Positions 26,105 through 35,699 of a stretch of 64,000 nt of DNA are shown piece by piece (within the stretch, counting starts at the first letter, position 1; every line of letters starts with the position of its first letter). A program made the translations under genes and the position numbers. The notes beneath the pieces are model-generated. The model made no database searches. It was not told the origin of the DNA and worked only from the letters and a program-made list of their open reading frames with translations. The stretch comes from an uncultured Myxococcales bacterium (GTDB lineage Bacteria > Myxococcota_A > UBA9042): NCBI GenBank assembly GCA_903919145.1, contig CAIXGW010000246.1, forward strand, positions 1 through 64,000, read 5' to 3'.

Positions 26105-29100
26105 CTACAGGCAGGGTTCAAGGATAGCCAGGTCGTCAATGTACAGGCCCTGACCGGTGTTCTTGATGCCGTCGACCGAGTCGAAGAAGATCTGTATGGA
26201 GATCGAGCCCTTGCCCTTGAAGGCACTTAGGTTGATCTTCTTTTCGACGAGGCTCTTCAGGTCCTTCTTGGGGTCAAAGTCGGTGGTGACCTTGTGGTCC
26301 CAGACAACGGTTGACTGGTTGGTCTCGGTCAGGGTCACTTTGACCTGGAAAGTCTCGATCGAGGCCTCGATGTCGGCCCACAGCTTGAAGGACAACACTG
26401 CGCTTTTCTTGGAGTCAGCCGACAGCTGCACGGCAGTCTTGGACTCCAAGTAGCCGGTCACCGCCTTGGTGCCGTCGACGTAGTTCAGCGCCGTGGCATT
26501 GCCAAAGTAGGCTGAAAAGTTGCCATTGGTGTTGGAGGTCTTAAGGACCTGCCACTTGACCGCCGAAGAGGAGTCGCTGGGCACCCAGCTGGTCTTGGAC
26601 AGGTCGCCGCCCTCAAAGGTCTCGGTCGGCACCGGCGCGCTGGCCGAGCAGCAGCCCGGGCCGGGCTTGAAGTCGGTCTTGCAAGAGAACAGCAGCGCCT
26701 TGGGGTCCTTGGCGCAGAAGTAGCTCTTGCAGGCGTCGGCGTTGGCCGGCGAGCAGTCGCTGTCGGCCAGGCACTCGGGCTTGTCGCAGACGGTCGACAG
26801 AGACAGGTCGTCAATGAACGCGCCCTCATAGCTGTTGTTGTTGGTGGTGCCGGCGTCAAACTCAAACTGCAGCTTGACGGTCTTGCCCTTCCACGTGTCG
26901 GGGATCTTGATGACCACTTCGCGCCACTTGCCCGCCGTCGAGCCCTGGACCTGGTAGCTGTCCCACAGCCATGCCGACGCTTTGGTGACGTCTTTTTCGC
27001 CCATGTCGAACATGCCAATGCGCAGGCGGTCGGTGTAGGTCGGGTCGATCGGCGGCACAAACTTCCACGTCGGGCTGTTGGCTGGCGGATTCCACTCGGT
27101 CGACAGGAACAGCTCAAAGGTGATGAGAGAGGTGCCATTCTTGGGGATCGTCAGCTCGGGCGAGCGCACCACCGCCGCTGGGACCTCATTGCCGGCGTTG
27201 TAAGTCACGCCATTGGTGCCGAAGTACAGCGAATACAGCGACCCGCCGTAGCCCTTGGTGCCCGAGACCGACCACGGCACCAGCTTGCTGTAGGGCTTGC
27301 CGCCGCTGACGATCGAGGTGCCGGTCAAGAACTGCGACTTCCAGCCGGTTGGCAGCTTGCCGTCGGTCTTCTCCCAGCTCTCTTGCACGGTGCTCTTGTT
27401 GCTGCAGCATGTCGGCGAATTGAGCGCGTGGGTGCAGATGCCCGTCTCGCACTTGTCTGTGGTGCAGGTGTCGGTGTCGTCGCATCCGCCATCGCTGGTG
27501 CAGCAGCCGGGCACTTTTTCGCAGGCGCACACGCCAGCCTGGCACAGCGGTGCCTCGCACTTGCCACAGGTACCGGCGCATTCCGCAGCGCTGTCGCAGG
27601 GATCCTCAATGCAGACCACCTCGACCTTGAGATCGTCGATGTTGGCGCCCTTGTACTGATTGGCGGTTGGGTCGCCGGTGTCAAAGGAGAAGCACAGCTC
27701 AATGTCTTTGCCAGCGTACTTATCAAGATTGACCTTGACGGTCGTAAACTTGCCGCCGGTGGTGCCCTTGATCACGTCTGAGCTCCACAGGCCGTCGGGC
27801 AGGCCGGTGCCGGTGGCCTTGCAGCCGCTGGCGCCACAGTACTGACCGGCATAGCGAACCAAGACCTTGAGTTCATCGACCTTGGGCACGGTGACATTGG
27901 GGATCACCGGTGGGTTGACGTAGTTCTCCGCCGGCTTGCCATCCCACTCGGTGGCGAGGTTCAGCTGGAATTTGGCGACGTTGTACATGGTGCCGGCCGG
28001 CAGCTTGAGTGCCTTGGAGCAGATGATGCCGCTGGGTGACTTGGGCTTCATGCTCTGGTCGTCATAGCTGCCAAAGGTCGCATCGCCAAAGTACAGCGAG
28101 GCTCCGCCGTTGGCGCCACCGGTGGGGTTGATCTGCCACTTGACGACCTTGCTGGTCTCGGTCTGCTGCCAGGTCGACAGGCCGTTCTCAAAGCCCTCGC
28201 TCAAGCCGGTGGCGGGCTGGCAGCACTGCAAGTTGGCGGCATTGGGCACGCTCTTGCACTTGCCTTGGCTGGCGCCGGCGGCCTTGGTGCAGCTGTCCAC
28301 GGTGCAGTCGTTGTTGTCGCTGCAGTCGTTGACGCCGATGCAGCAGCCAGGGGTCATGTCGAACATGCACAGGCCCTTGCCGCCCGTTCCGTTGACAAAG
28401 ACGTTGCAGTCTTCGCTGGTACAGGGGCTGTCGTCGGGCTTGCACTTGGCGGCGGCGTCGCACAGCGTGCCTTCCTTGGCGCACAGGGTCTGGACAATGA
28501 TGTCGTCCAAGTAGACGCCCTCAAAAGCATTCTTCAGGCCGTTGCCAGTGTTGAACTCCCAAGAGACGTTGATGCCCTGGCCGGTGTAGGGCGCCAGGTC
28601 CACCAAGATGTGCTTCCACTGGCCGCCGGTGTTCTTGCCAACCGTGACCGAGGTCCAGGGCAAGTAGGTGTCGTTCACTTTGATCTTCAAAACATCTTTT
28701 TCGGTCAGGCACAGGCTGGTGCCCGACTGCGGCTCCTGGGCGCACACGGCGTCGATGGCGCAGGGCTGCGGGCAAGAGGTGCTCTTGGACAGGGTGGCCA
28801 GCCAAGACGGCTCGGCGTCGATCCACACCCAGAAGTGCAGGATAGAGGGCTTGTCGGCCGGGAGGTTGAGCGAGGGCGACTTGAGCTTGCTGCTGATGGC
28901 GCCACCGGTGCCGCCGCCGCTGCAGCCGTTTTCTTTGGTCTGGCTGGCGTCGTAAGAGCCGCACTCATTGCCCAAGTACAAAGAGTACTTGCCGCTGTGG
29001 GCGCGGCGGGTCTCGACCTGCCACTTGACGTTGCCGTTGGTCGGCCCGGCGGTTTCCTGAAAGCCCGCCATGGACTTCTGCTCAAAGGTCTCCTTGAGCG

Positions 29101-29635
29101 AGGTGATCTGGCCGGCGCAGCAGTCCAGGATCGGCTTGTACTCGCAAAGCGCCGTCTCCACGTTGCACTTGGCGTCGGTGCAGGCTGGTGCCGGACAGGC
29201 GCTGTCGTCGCAGCAGGTGCCAGGCTTGGGCGCGGCTTTGCACTGGCCGCTGGCCTTGTCGCACACGGCCAGCTGGCAGCTCTTGACCTGCAGGCTCTTG
29301 GCGCACTGGTCGTCGCTCAGGCAGCCACTGGCGCCGTCCGGCGGGGTCGAGCCGTCGCTGCCGTCGGCGATGGCGTCGGCTGAAACGGTCTCGCCGGCAT
29401 CGGCAATGTCGGTGGCGTCGCTGGGGGTTTCGCTGTCAGCGCCGCCGCTATCGACGCCGCTGTCTTTGGGCCCGGCGGTGTCTGCTTTGGCCGTGACACC
29501 GGGCTTGGCGTCCTCTGTGCAGCTGCCCAACAGAGCTAGCAGCGCCACCCACGTGGCCAGTGCGGCCATGCGCCGTACAGCTTGGCCCGCCCCGGCGGTC
29601 CCGCGGGCAATTGCCATCTTAAATGCCAAATCCAT
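26105..29635 (-). CDS. Mosaic lipoprotein 1: Cys-rich repeats plus four beta-sandwich-like modules
   Basis: The 1176-aa product starts at ATG 29635 (GGAGG 4 nt upstream). The signal peptide ends LLGSC (lipobox), followed by an Asp/Ser/Gly spacer. It then alternates Cys-rich segments (CC..DDxxCTxDxC..C pattern) with four modules of about 150-180 residues. Each module starts near a W or F-rich motif (FEQKS.., FENGLSTW), has a core like SLYFGN..SYD and GKWREVVIKI, and ends in an acidic-Cys signature: LDDIIVQTLC, IDDLKVEVVC, IDDLSLSTVC and IDDLAILEPC. By appearance the modules resemble MAM or lectin-like jelly rolls, but I cannot name the family. It is the first of three adjacent paralogues and is likely an adhesin or surface binding protein. 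Confidence 0.82.
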   Translation of the reverse strand: MDLAFKMAIARGTAGAGQAVRRMAALATWVALLALLGSCTEDAKPGVTAKADTAGPKDSGVDSGGADSETPSDATDIADAGETVSADAIADGSDGSTPPDGASGCLSDDQCAKSLQVKSCQLAVCDKASGQCKAAPKPGTCCDDSACPAPACTDAKCNVETALCEYKPILDCCAGQITSLKETFEQKSMAGFQETAGPTNGNVKWQVETRRAHSGKYSLYLGNECGSYDASQTKENGCSGGGTGGAISSKLKSPSLNLPADKPSILHFWVWIDAEPSWLATLSKSTSCPQPCAIDAVCAQEPQSGTSLCLTEKDVLKIKVNDTYLPWTSVTVGKNTGGQWKHILVDLAPYTGQGINVSWEFNTGNGLKNAFEGVYLDDIIVQTLCAKEGTLCDAAAKCKPDDSPCTSEDCNVFVNGTGGKGLCMFDMTPGCCIGVNDCSDNNDCTVDSCTKAAGASQGKCKSVPNAANLQCCQPATGLSEGFENGLSTWQQTETSKVVKWQINPTGGANGGASLYFGDATFGSYDDQSMKPKSPSGIICSKALKLPAGTMYNVAKFQLNLATEWDGKPAENYVNPPVIPNVTVPKVDELKVLVRYAGQYCGASGCKATGTGLPDGLWSSDVIKGTTGGKFTTVKVNLDKYAGKDIELCFSFDTGDPTANQYKGANIDDLKVEVVCIEDPCDSAAECAGTCGKCEAPLCQAGVCACEKVPGCCTSDGGCDDTDTCTTDKCETGICTHALNSPTCCSNKSTVQESWEKTDGKLPTGWKSQFLTGTSIVSGGKPYSKLVPWSVSGTKGYGGSLYSLYFGTNGVTYNAGNEVPAAVVRSPELTIPKNGTSLITFELFLSTEWNPPANSPTWKFVPPIDPTYTDRLRIGMFDMGEKDVTKASAWLWDSYQVQGSTAGKWREVVIKIPDTWKGKTVKLQFEFDAGTTNNNSYEGAFIDDLSLSTVCDKPECLADSDCSPANADACKSYFCAKDPKALLFSCKTDFKPGPGCCSASAPVPTETFEGGDLSKTSWVPSDSSSAVKWQVLKTSNTNGNFSAYFGNATALNYVDGTKAVTGYLESKTAVQLSADSKKSAVLSFKLWADIEASIETFQVKVTLTETNQSTVVWDHKVTTDFDPKKDLKSLVEKKINLSAFKGKGSISIQIFFDSVDGIKNTGQGLYIDDLAILEPCL

Positions 29636-29697
29636 GACGCCTCCCGAACCGATTTAACGCACTTGAAGCTCGAATGACCTGCGAGCCCCCCTGAGTC

Positions 29698-29726
29698 AGT
29701 CTACCGTGCCATCCGCAAGGCTGCAA
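29698..29726 (-). promoter_or_regulatory. Possible promoter of mosaic lipoprotein 1
   Basis: On the minus strand TTGCAG is followed after 17 bases by TAGACT, a plausible -35/-10 pair (3/6 and 4/6 to consensus). It lies about 60 bases before the ATG at 29635. Confidence 0.3.
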
Positions 29727-29810
29727 CGAATCTATGGATCGCCGGACCGCTGGCGGCCGTGGGCGATCCTCCTGGCATGCGGGTGATCTGCCTGGGGCCA
29801 GCGGCGCCGA

Positions 29811-32096
29811 TCAGGGCACGCAGCCGTCGATCTTGGTGTTCTTGCAGATTGCCTTGACGCACGCGTCGGTAGTGCAGCTGTCTTTGTCGTCGCAGTCGGC
29901 GTCGATGCCGCAGCATCCGGCGACCTTGGCGCAGCTGCAGCCGGTGCTGGCGTCGCAGCTGGGCTTTGAGCAGGCGCCGCAGGTCTTGGCCGCACATTCG
30001 CTGTCCAGGTAGCAGGCCTGCTTGCTGCAGGCGATCTTGACGACCAGGTCTTCGACCCAGGCTCCGGTGTAGTCGTTCTTGCTGCCATCGCCGGCGTCAA
30101 ACTGCAGGCAGACCTGGACCTTCTTGCCGGCCCACTTGTCCAGCGAGACGGTGATGGGCTGCCACTTGCCGCCGGTGGTGCCGTAGACCGCGTCGCTGTT
30201 CCAGGCGGGGAAGAACTGGCTGTCGGCCAGGACCTGCACGCTGAAGGTATCGTACTTGGTCAGGCCTTCGACCGGTGGGTTCTTGTACGCCTTGGCGTCG
30301 CCGCCGCTCCACTCGGTGTCGAGCCTGAGCTGGAAGGTCAGCAAGTTGAAGAGGGTTCCTTCTTTCAGCGTCACCGAAGGCGTGCACAGCGTGCCCTTGG
30401 GGCCGACTTCATCGCCCAAGCTGGCGTCGTGGTAGCTGGTGCCGCTTTCGTTGGTAAACGCCACCGCGCCGCCGGTGCCGGAGCTCAGCAGGCGCCACTG
30501 CACATCGGTGGAGTTCTGCTCCAGGGCTGTCCAGCCAGAGCCAGCCAGCGAACCGCCGTCAAAGTCGTCGCCAAAGGGCACAGAGGCCTTGCAGCAGGTC
30601 GGCTTGGTGGCGTCGGGGGTGAAGGCGCACTGGCCGCCCTTGCAGCTGTCGATGGTGCAGCTGTTGTTGTCTTTGCAGTCGCTGTCGACCGCGCAGCAGC
30701 CAGGGATGGCGCCGTAGAGGCAGGCCCCGGCCCCAGCTTTGCCGTTGGCATAGGCGGTGCAGGGGTCGGCGGTGCAGGCGTTGCCGTCGTCGGCGCAGGG
30801 GGTGGAGGGGCTGCAGCTGTTCTGCGCGCACACGGTTTCGATCACCACGTCGTCCAGATAGATGCCTTCGTGCTGGTTCTTGACGCCCGTGGCGGTGGCA
30901 AACTGCCACTGCAGCTTGGCCGCGCTGCCGCCAAAGGGGCTCAGGTCAACCGCCACCTGCTGCCACTTGCCGCCGGTGGTCTTGCCAATGCTCAGCGAGG
31001 TGAACAGCTGGGTGGTCTTGCCGCCCTGCACCAGGTTGACAGTCAGCAGGTCTTTTTCGGGCAGGCACTGCGCCTCGCCGTTTGCGACCACGCAGGAAGA
31101 AGTGGTCGGGCAGGCGTTTTTGCAGGTGCCGGCCTGGAACGCCGAGGTGTGCGGCGGCTCGGAGTCGAGCCAGAGCCAGAAGTGGACCTGCGACGTGGTG
31201 CCGGCCGGCAACAGGAACTCGCCGGTGGTGAGCGCGGTGCTCACAGCCGTCGCCTCTTTGCCGGGCTTGCAGCCGGCGTCGACCGTCATCGAATTGTCGT
31301 AGGTCTTGCAGGCGTTGCCAAAGTACAGCGCCGCGTTGCCAGAGTGGGCCCGCGACGTCGACTGGGTCCAGGTCACGTTGCCATTGGTCGCCGGCTCCGT
31401 GACCTTGAGGTCGCCCAGGCTGGCCGCCTCAAAGCCGGTCTTGAACATGGTCTGCTTGCCGGTGCAGCAATTGGGATCGACCTGGTTCTTGCACTGGTGG
31501 GTGGCCGCGTCGCAGGTGTCCTGGGTGCATTCGTTCTTGTCGTCGCAAGCGGCGTCGCTGCAGCAGAACGGCAGCGGCTTGGCCACGGCCTTGCACTGGC
31601 CGGCCTCGCAGCTGGGCTGCTGGCAGGCAGGCACGGTCAGCAGATCGGTGCAATCGCTGGTGGTTGCGCACTGGGCGACCTCCACAGCGTCGTCGGCGTC
31701 GGCCGTGTCGGCCAGATCGGTCTTGGCATCGGCGGTGTCCGGGCTGTCCTGGGTGGCGGCGTCTTCGGCAGTCGCGTCGGGGAACTCGGCGGCGCTGTCC
31801 GCAGGGCTGGCATCGGCGTCGCCGGGCTGGGCTGCATCGCTGCCATCGCTGGCGTCGCCCTTGGTGGCCGCAGGCTCGGGGTCCGTGCAGGCGGTCGCCA
31901 GCGTCAGCCCTAGCCCCAGGGCCAAGGCGGCGCGCAGCAAAGGGCCGCGACACAGGCGCAGCGCTGGCGTCGTAGCCGGGGCATCGCCGCGCATCGGCCC
32001 CGGTGATCCTGGCGACCCAGCCGATAGCGCGGGGCAAACCAACGAATTAGGCTGGTTGGCGCCCAAAGAGGAGGAGGCGGGGCTGATCATGGTCAT
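29811..32096 (-). CDS. Mosaic lipoprotein 2: Cys-rich repeats plus two beta-sandwich-like modules
   Basis: A 761-aa paralogue of the flanking genes. The N-terminus is longer than usual (hydrophobic core near residues 50-68, lipobox ATACTDPE), so the true start may be an internal ATG at MRGDAPATT. After an Asp/Ala-rich spacer it has Cys-rich segments (CCSDAACDDKNECTQDTC) and two beta-sandwich-like modules ending LDDVVIETVC and VEDLVVKIAC. The C-terminus is a Cys-rich knot (CCGIDADCDDKDSCTTDAC) rather than a module. It sits between the other two paralogues, about 115-175 bases from each. Probably surface-exposed; ligand unknown. Confidence 0.8.
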   Translation of the reverse strand: MTMISPASSSLGANQPNSLVCPALSAGSPGSPGPMRGDAPATTPALRLCRGPLLRAALALGLGLTLATACTDPEPAATKGDASDGSDAAQPGDADASPADSAAEFPDATAEDAATQDSPDTADAKTDLADTADADDAVEVAQCATTSDCTDLLTVPACQQPSCEAGQCKAVAKPLPFCCSDAACDDKNECTQDTCDAATHQCKNQVDPNCCTGKQTMFKTGFEAASLGDLKVTEPATNGNVTWTQSTSRAHSGNAALYFGNACKTYDNSMTVDAGCKPGKEATAVSTALTTGEFLLPAGTTSQVHFWLWLDSEPPHTSAFQAGTCKNACPTTSSCVVANGEAQCLPEKDLLTVNLVQGGKTTQLFTSLSIGKTTGGKWQQVAVDLSPFGGSAAKLQWQFATATGVKNQHEGIYLDDVVIETVCAQNSCSPSTPCADDGNACTADPCTAYANGKAGAGACLYGAIPGCCAVDSDCKDNNSCTIDSCKGGQCAFTPDATKPTCCKASVPFGDDFDGGSLAGSGWTALEQNSTDVQWRLLSSGTGGAVAFTNESGTSYHDASLGDEVGPKGTLCTPSVTLKEGTLFNLLTFQLRLDTEWSGGDAKAYKNPPVEGLTKYDTFSVQVLADSQFFPAWNSDAVYGTTGGKWQPITVSLDKWAGKKVQVCLQFDAGDGSKNDYTGAWVEDLVVKIACSKQACYLDSECAAKTCGACSKPSCDASTGCSCAKVAGCCGIDADCDDKDSCTTDACVKAICKNTKIDGCVP

Positions 32097-32211
32097 TGGC
32101 TCCAGGGCCTAGTGCCGCCCCAGCAGGTTACTGCGCTGCCAGCATAGCGCCGATGGCGAAACTGGCCAAGGTATGCATAGGTCGGCTGCGGACCTGCGCC
32201 GGCGGCTCGGC

Positions 32212-35200
32212 CTAGCCTCCGCAATTGGTCAGCACTTTCAGGTCATCGACAAAGACACCTTTGCCGCTGTTGCCCACGCTGTCCAACGTGTTGAAGCTGA
32301 ACTCGATCTGAATTTCCTGGCCCATGTACTTGCTGAGGTCGAAGTCGACCTCGTACCACTTGTTGGTCGAGATGCCGCTGCCCTTGTCCCAGATGCCGAC
32401 CATCTGGCCGCCGACCAGCAGCGTCACCACCAGGTCGTCATAGGAGCCCTTGCCGCCGGATTCTGTGTCCATGAGGATCGACATCGTGACCTTGGACGGG
32501 GTGGCAGAAGGCAGCAGGATCTTGGGGGTGACCGCCTTGCCGTTGGTCGCGCCCATGTCAAAACTGCCCTTGGACGGGTCGCCATACCACAGAACGCCGG
32601 GCTGGCTCTTGCTCAGGCCGCCTGGAGGGCTGCTGTTGATCTGCCAGCCCTTGCCGGTGCCCAGGCTATTGGTGATTTGGATGTCCTTGAGGTCGCCCTG
32701 GTCAAAGTCGTTGACCCACACGTCGGGCGCGCAGCAGCCAGCGGCATTGGTCGGGGTGTGGACGCACTTGCTGTTGACGCACTTGTCTGTTGTGCACTTG
32801 GTCTCGCCGTCGCTGCAGCCGGCGTCGTTGGTGCAGCACAAGTTCTCATTGAGGCACTTGTTCTGAACGCACTTGTCGACGGTGCAGGTGTTCTTGTCGT
32901 CGCAGGCGGCCGAAGACAGGCAGCAGCTGGCGATCGCCGGGTTCTGGCACAGGGCTCCAGGCTGGGGGCAGACATCTTGGGTGCAAGCGTTGCCGTCATT
33001 GCAGTCGCCCGGACCCATGCAGCAGCCCTTGATGGGGCTGAAGGTGCACTTCTTGTTGCTGCCGCAGACGTCGCTGGTGCACAGGTTGTTGTCATTGCAG
33101 TCAGAGTTGCCGGTGCAGCAGGAGTTGGCGTAGGTGCACTGCCCGTCGGTGCAGACGCCGGTCAGGCAGCTGTAGGGCCAGGGCGAGGTGTTGCAGGTGG
33201 TCGAGCTGGTGCAGGCCTTGGCCTTGCAGGTCGAGGTGACGGAGATGTCGTCTAGGTAGACGCCGGCGCCGGTCAGGCTGCCAAAGGTGCTGGAGGCCTT
33301 GATCTCAAATTCCAGCGCAAAGCTCTTGCCGCCCAGCGGGGTCAAGTCGATGGTGAACTGCTTCCAGCCACCGGTCAGCTGATAGCCGGCCAGCGATAGG
33401 AAGGTGACTTCGGCTCCGTCGACCTTGGCAAAGATGCGCAGGGTCACGCTGGTCGAGGTGCCCGAAGGGATCGTCCCCCAGAACGTGAAGTTGGTCTCTT
33501 TGCCGCTCAGCACCGATAGGACCGGGGTCGCCGTGGTCACCACCCACAGAGGGTTGTTGGCCACGCTGAGGGAGGCGCCGGTGGGCGAGCCCATTTTCCA
33601 CACGCCCGGTGCGGACTTGGCGGCGGTGCCGATGTTGGCCCACGTCCAGCCGAGGGAGGCGACGCTGGCCGTGCTGCTCCAGCCTTCGTCGCTGTCAAAC
33701 TTGGCGTTGAGCAGCACCGGTGCGCAGCAGCCAGGCACGGTGGCGCCGGTGTAGACGCACTTGCCTTTGTCGCAGGCGTCGATGCTGCAGGGGTTGAAGT
33801 CGTCGCAGTCTTCATTGAGGGTGCAGCAGGTGTCGGCGAAGCTGCACTGGCCAGCCACGCAGGATCCTTTCTTGCACGGGTCCGCGGTGGCGCATTCGCC
33901 GTCAGACTTGCAGCACTGGTTGGCGTGGGTGCACAGGCTGCCGGGGGCTGGGCAGGCGTCTTCGGTGCAGGCGTCCTTGTCATCGCAGTCGCCCACGCTC
34001 ATGCAGCAGCCCGGCTTTTCGCTGTGGCTGCAGGCGCCGCCGGCGCTGGGGCACAGGTCCAGGGTGCACGGCTTGCCGTCGTCGCAGTCGGCAGAGCTGG
34101 CGCAGCAGTCGGCTTTGGCGGTGTGGCTGCACTGCGGCAGCTTGCCGGCCTGGGCCTTGCAGGCGTCGGCGGTGCAGATGTTGCCGTCATTGCAGTCGGC
34201 CTCGCTGGCGCAGCAGCCGCTGGAGATCGCCACATCGTCGACGTAGGCGCCCTCAAAGGCATTGAGCGTGCCGTCTTTGGTCTCAAAGCTGAGCACAACC
34301 TGCACGGATTTGCCGGCAAAGCCCTTGAGCGGCACGCTGATGCGCTGCCAGCCGCCGTGGGTGCTGCCGCCGATCGCGTCGCTGTTCCAAAGCTTGGTGG
34401 TGGTGGTGCCTTCTACTACGGCCAGCGACAGCAGGTCATCGCCGGGGCTTTGCTCGGTGTCCAGCCACAGCCACAGCACCACGGCTGGCGTCAGCCCTTC
34501 AGACGCAGGTACTTTGGCGGGGGGCAGGGTAGCGGTGGCGCCTACCTGCTTGTTGGCGTTGTAGGTGCCCTTGGCCGGGTCGCCAAAGTACAGCGATGCA
34601 TTGCCGCTCATAGAGCGCTTCTGCGAGTAGTTCCAGGTCACGCCGGTCTTGTAGACCTCTGCGATGACGACGCCTTCGCCGGCCTTGTCTAGGGGGGCGG
34701 TCCAAGAGTTGGACGACAGCTGAACGGACTTTCCGACCTTGGCGCACACCAGGCACGGCTTTTGCGCCGAGGTATCGCCTTCTCCGATGCACTCGACCTT
34801 GCCGTCGCCCAGATCTACCAGGCAAGCCCCGGCCTTGGGGGTAAACGTGCACTTGCCGTCTTTGCAGGTGCCGCCGACCACGCAGGGATTCTTGCAGTCG
34901 CCATCAGCCGTGCAGGTGGCTGAATAGGTGCCTTTTTCGATGGGGGTGCTGGCGCCATCAGCGCTGTCTGAGCCCGCAGCGTCGCCGGCGTCGCTCGAGC
35001 CGCTGTCGGCGTCGCTAACCGCGCCGTCGCCATCGGTGGCATCGCCATCGCTGCCGTCGCCCAGATCCTGCTTGGGCGCATCGGAGTCGCTGGCGCTGCC
35101 GTCGCCGCTGCCATCGGGGGCGGCGTCGGTGTCGGCCACGTCGCTGCTGGCTGTGTCGCCGCTGGCCGTATCGCTGCCGGTCGCGTCACTGCTGGCAGCG

Positions 35201-35355
35201 TCGGTGGCGGCAGCGTCGGTACCGGCGGCGGTGTCGACGGGCTCCGAGCCCGAGTCCTGCTCTGTCGAGGTCGTGTCGGTACAGGCTGGCAGGGCGGCAA
35301 ACGCCGCTGCCGCCGCCAGTACTGCCCAAAGGCCCTTGCGCGCCCACAACTGCAT
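32212..35355 (-). CDS. Mosaic lipoprotein 3: Cys-rich repeats plus three beta-sandwich-like modules
   Basis: The 1047-aa product starts at ATG 35355, 6 nt after GAGGGGAG. The signal peptide ends FAALPAC; a spacer of about 120 Asp/Ala/Ser residues follows, longer than in its paralogues. Three modules end VDDVAISSGC, LDDISVTSTC and VDDLKVLTNC. Between them lie runs of consecutive Cys-rich knots of about 30-40 residues (CCASSADCDDGKPCTLDLC, CCMSVGDCDDKDACTEDAC), about five after module 1 and several before module 3. The number of knots differs from gene to gene, which suggests growth by internal duplication. Confidence 0.83.
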   Translation of the reverse strand: MQLWARKGLWAVLAAAAAFAALPACTDTTSTEQDSGSEPVDTAAGTDAAATDAASSDATGSDTASGDTASSDVADTDAAPDGSGDGSASDSDAPKQDLGDGSDGDATDGDGAVSDADSGSSDAGDAAGSDSADGASTPIEKGTYSATCTADGDCKNPCVVGGTCKDGKCTFTPKAGACLVDLGDGKVECIGEGDTSAQKPCLVCAKVGKSVQLSSNSWTAPLDKAGEGVVIAEVYKTGVTWNYSQKRSMSGNASLYFGDPAKGTYNANKQVGATATLPPAKVPASEGLTPAVVLWLWLDTEQSPGDDLLSLAVVEGTTTTKLWNSDAIGGSTHGGWQRISVPLKGFAGKSVQVVLSFETKDGTLNAFEGAYVDDVAISSGCCASEADCNDGNICTADACKAQAGKLPQCSHTAKADCCASSADCDDGKPCTLDLCPSAGGACSHSEKPGCCMSVGDCDDKDACTEDACPAPGSLCTHANQCCKSDGECATADPCKKGSCVAGQCSFADTCCTLNEDCDDFNPCSIDACDKGKCVYTGATVPGCCAPVLLNAKFDSDEGWSSTASVASLGWTWANIGTAAKSAPGVWKMGSPTGASLSVANNPLWVVTTATPVLSVLSGKETNFTFWGTIPSGTSTSVTLRIFAKVDGAEVTFLSLAGYQLTGGWKQFTIDLTPLGGKSFALEFEIKASSTFGSLTGAGVYLDDISVTSTCKAKACTSSTTCNTSPWPYSCLTGVCTDGQCTYANSCCTGNSDCNDNNLCTSDVCGSNKKCTFSPIKGCCMGPGDCNDGNACTQDVCPQPGALCQNPAIASCCLSSAACDDKNTCTVDKCVQNKCLNENLCCTNDAGCSDGETKCTTDKCVNSKCVHTPTNAAGCCAPDVWVNDFDQGDLKDIQITNSLGTGKGWQINSSPPGGLSKSQPGVLWYGDPSKGSFDMGATNGKAVTPKILLPSATPSKVTMSILMDTESGGKGSYDDLVVTLLVGGQMVGIWDKGSGISTNKWYEVDFDLSKYMGQEIQIEFSFNTLDSVGNSGKGVFVDDLKVLTNCGG

Positions 35356-35699
35356 GCCCAACTCCCCTCAACAAGGCGCCCTGACAGCAGGAACGCGGCA
35401 ATGGACCCGGCGGGCGACAGATTTCGCCCAGCGCGGGATACAACCCATCAATGTAGCATAGCCGCCGCGCACCTCACAAATCGCCAAGAAGCGCTGGCGG
35501 GGCCGGGCGATAGCGCCGGCTCGCTGGCGGGTTTTGCCGCAGCACGGATCTGGGGCTCTGGCGTCCGACAGCGGCCTAGGGTGACCGTCTTGCAAGCGCC
35601 CATGCGGGAGAAACATTGGAATTCACTTCCAATACTTCTTGCTCGGTCGGAGAAGCGCAGATTGGCGGGGCGCCTGCTCGGGATGATTCCGAAAGGATC
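35356..35699. other. Intergenic region before mosaic lipoprotein 3
   Basis: These 344 bases carry the ribosome site of mosaic lipoprotein 3 and presumably its promoter on the minus strand (a TATGCT/TACATT-rich patch near 35440-35460 is a possible -10). They also contain the hairpin at 35615-35633. No gene was seen. Confidence 0.4.
35615..35633. terminator. Perfect inverted repeat downstream of the nitrilase-family gene
   Basis: ATTGGAA and TTCCAAT form a 7-bp perfect stem around TTCAC. It is 67 bases after the stop of the Nit-family gene on the minus strand, where it is followed by GTTTCTC. It may be a weak terminator, or an operator for the next gene. Confidence 0.4.

Noticed and set aside
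32060-32096. MTMIS start resembling lacZ-alpha vector sequence
   Set aside because: Only the first four residues agree; the DNA then follows the local composition and signal peptide, so it is not vector.
26105-35355. Cys-rich repeats as a possible CRISPR or DNA repeat array
   Set aside because: The repeats are protein-level and irregular in DNA length and sequence.
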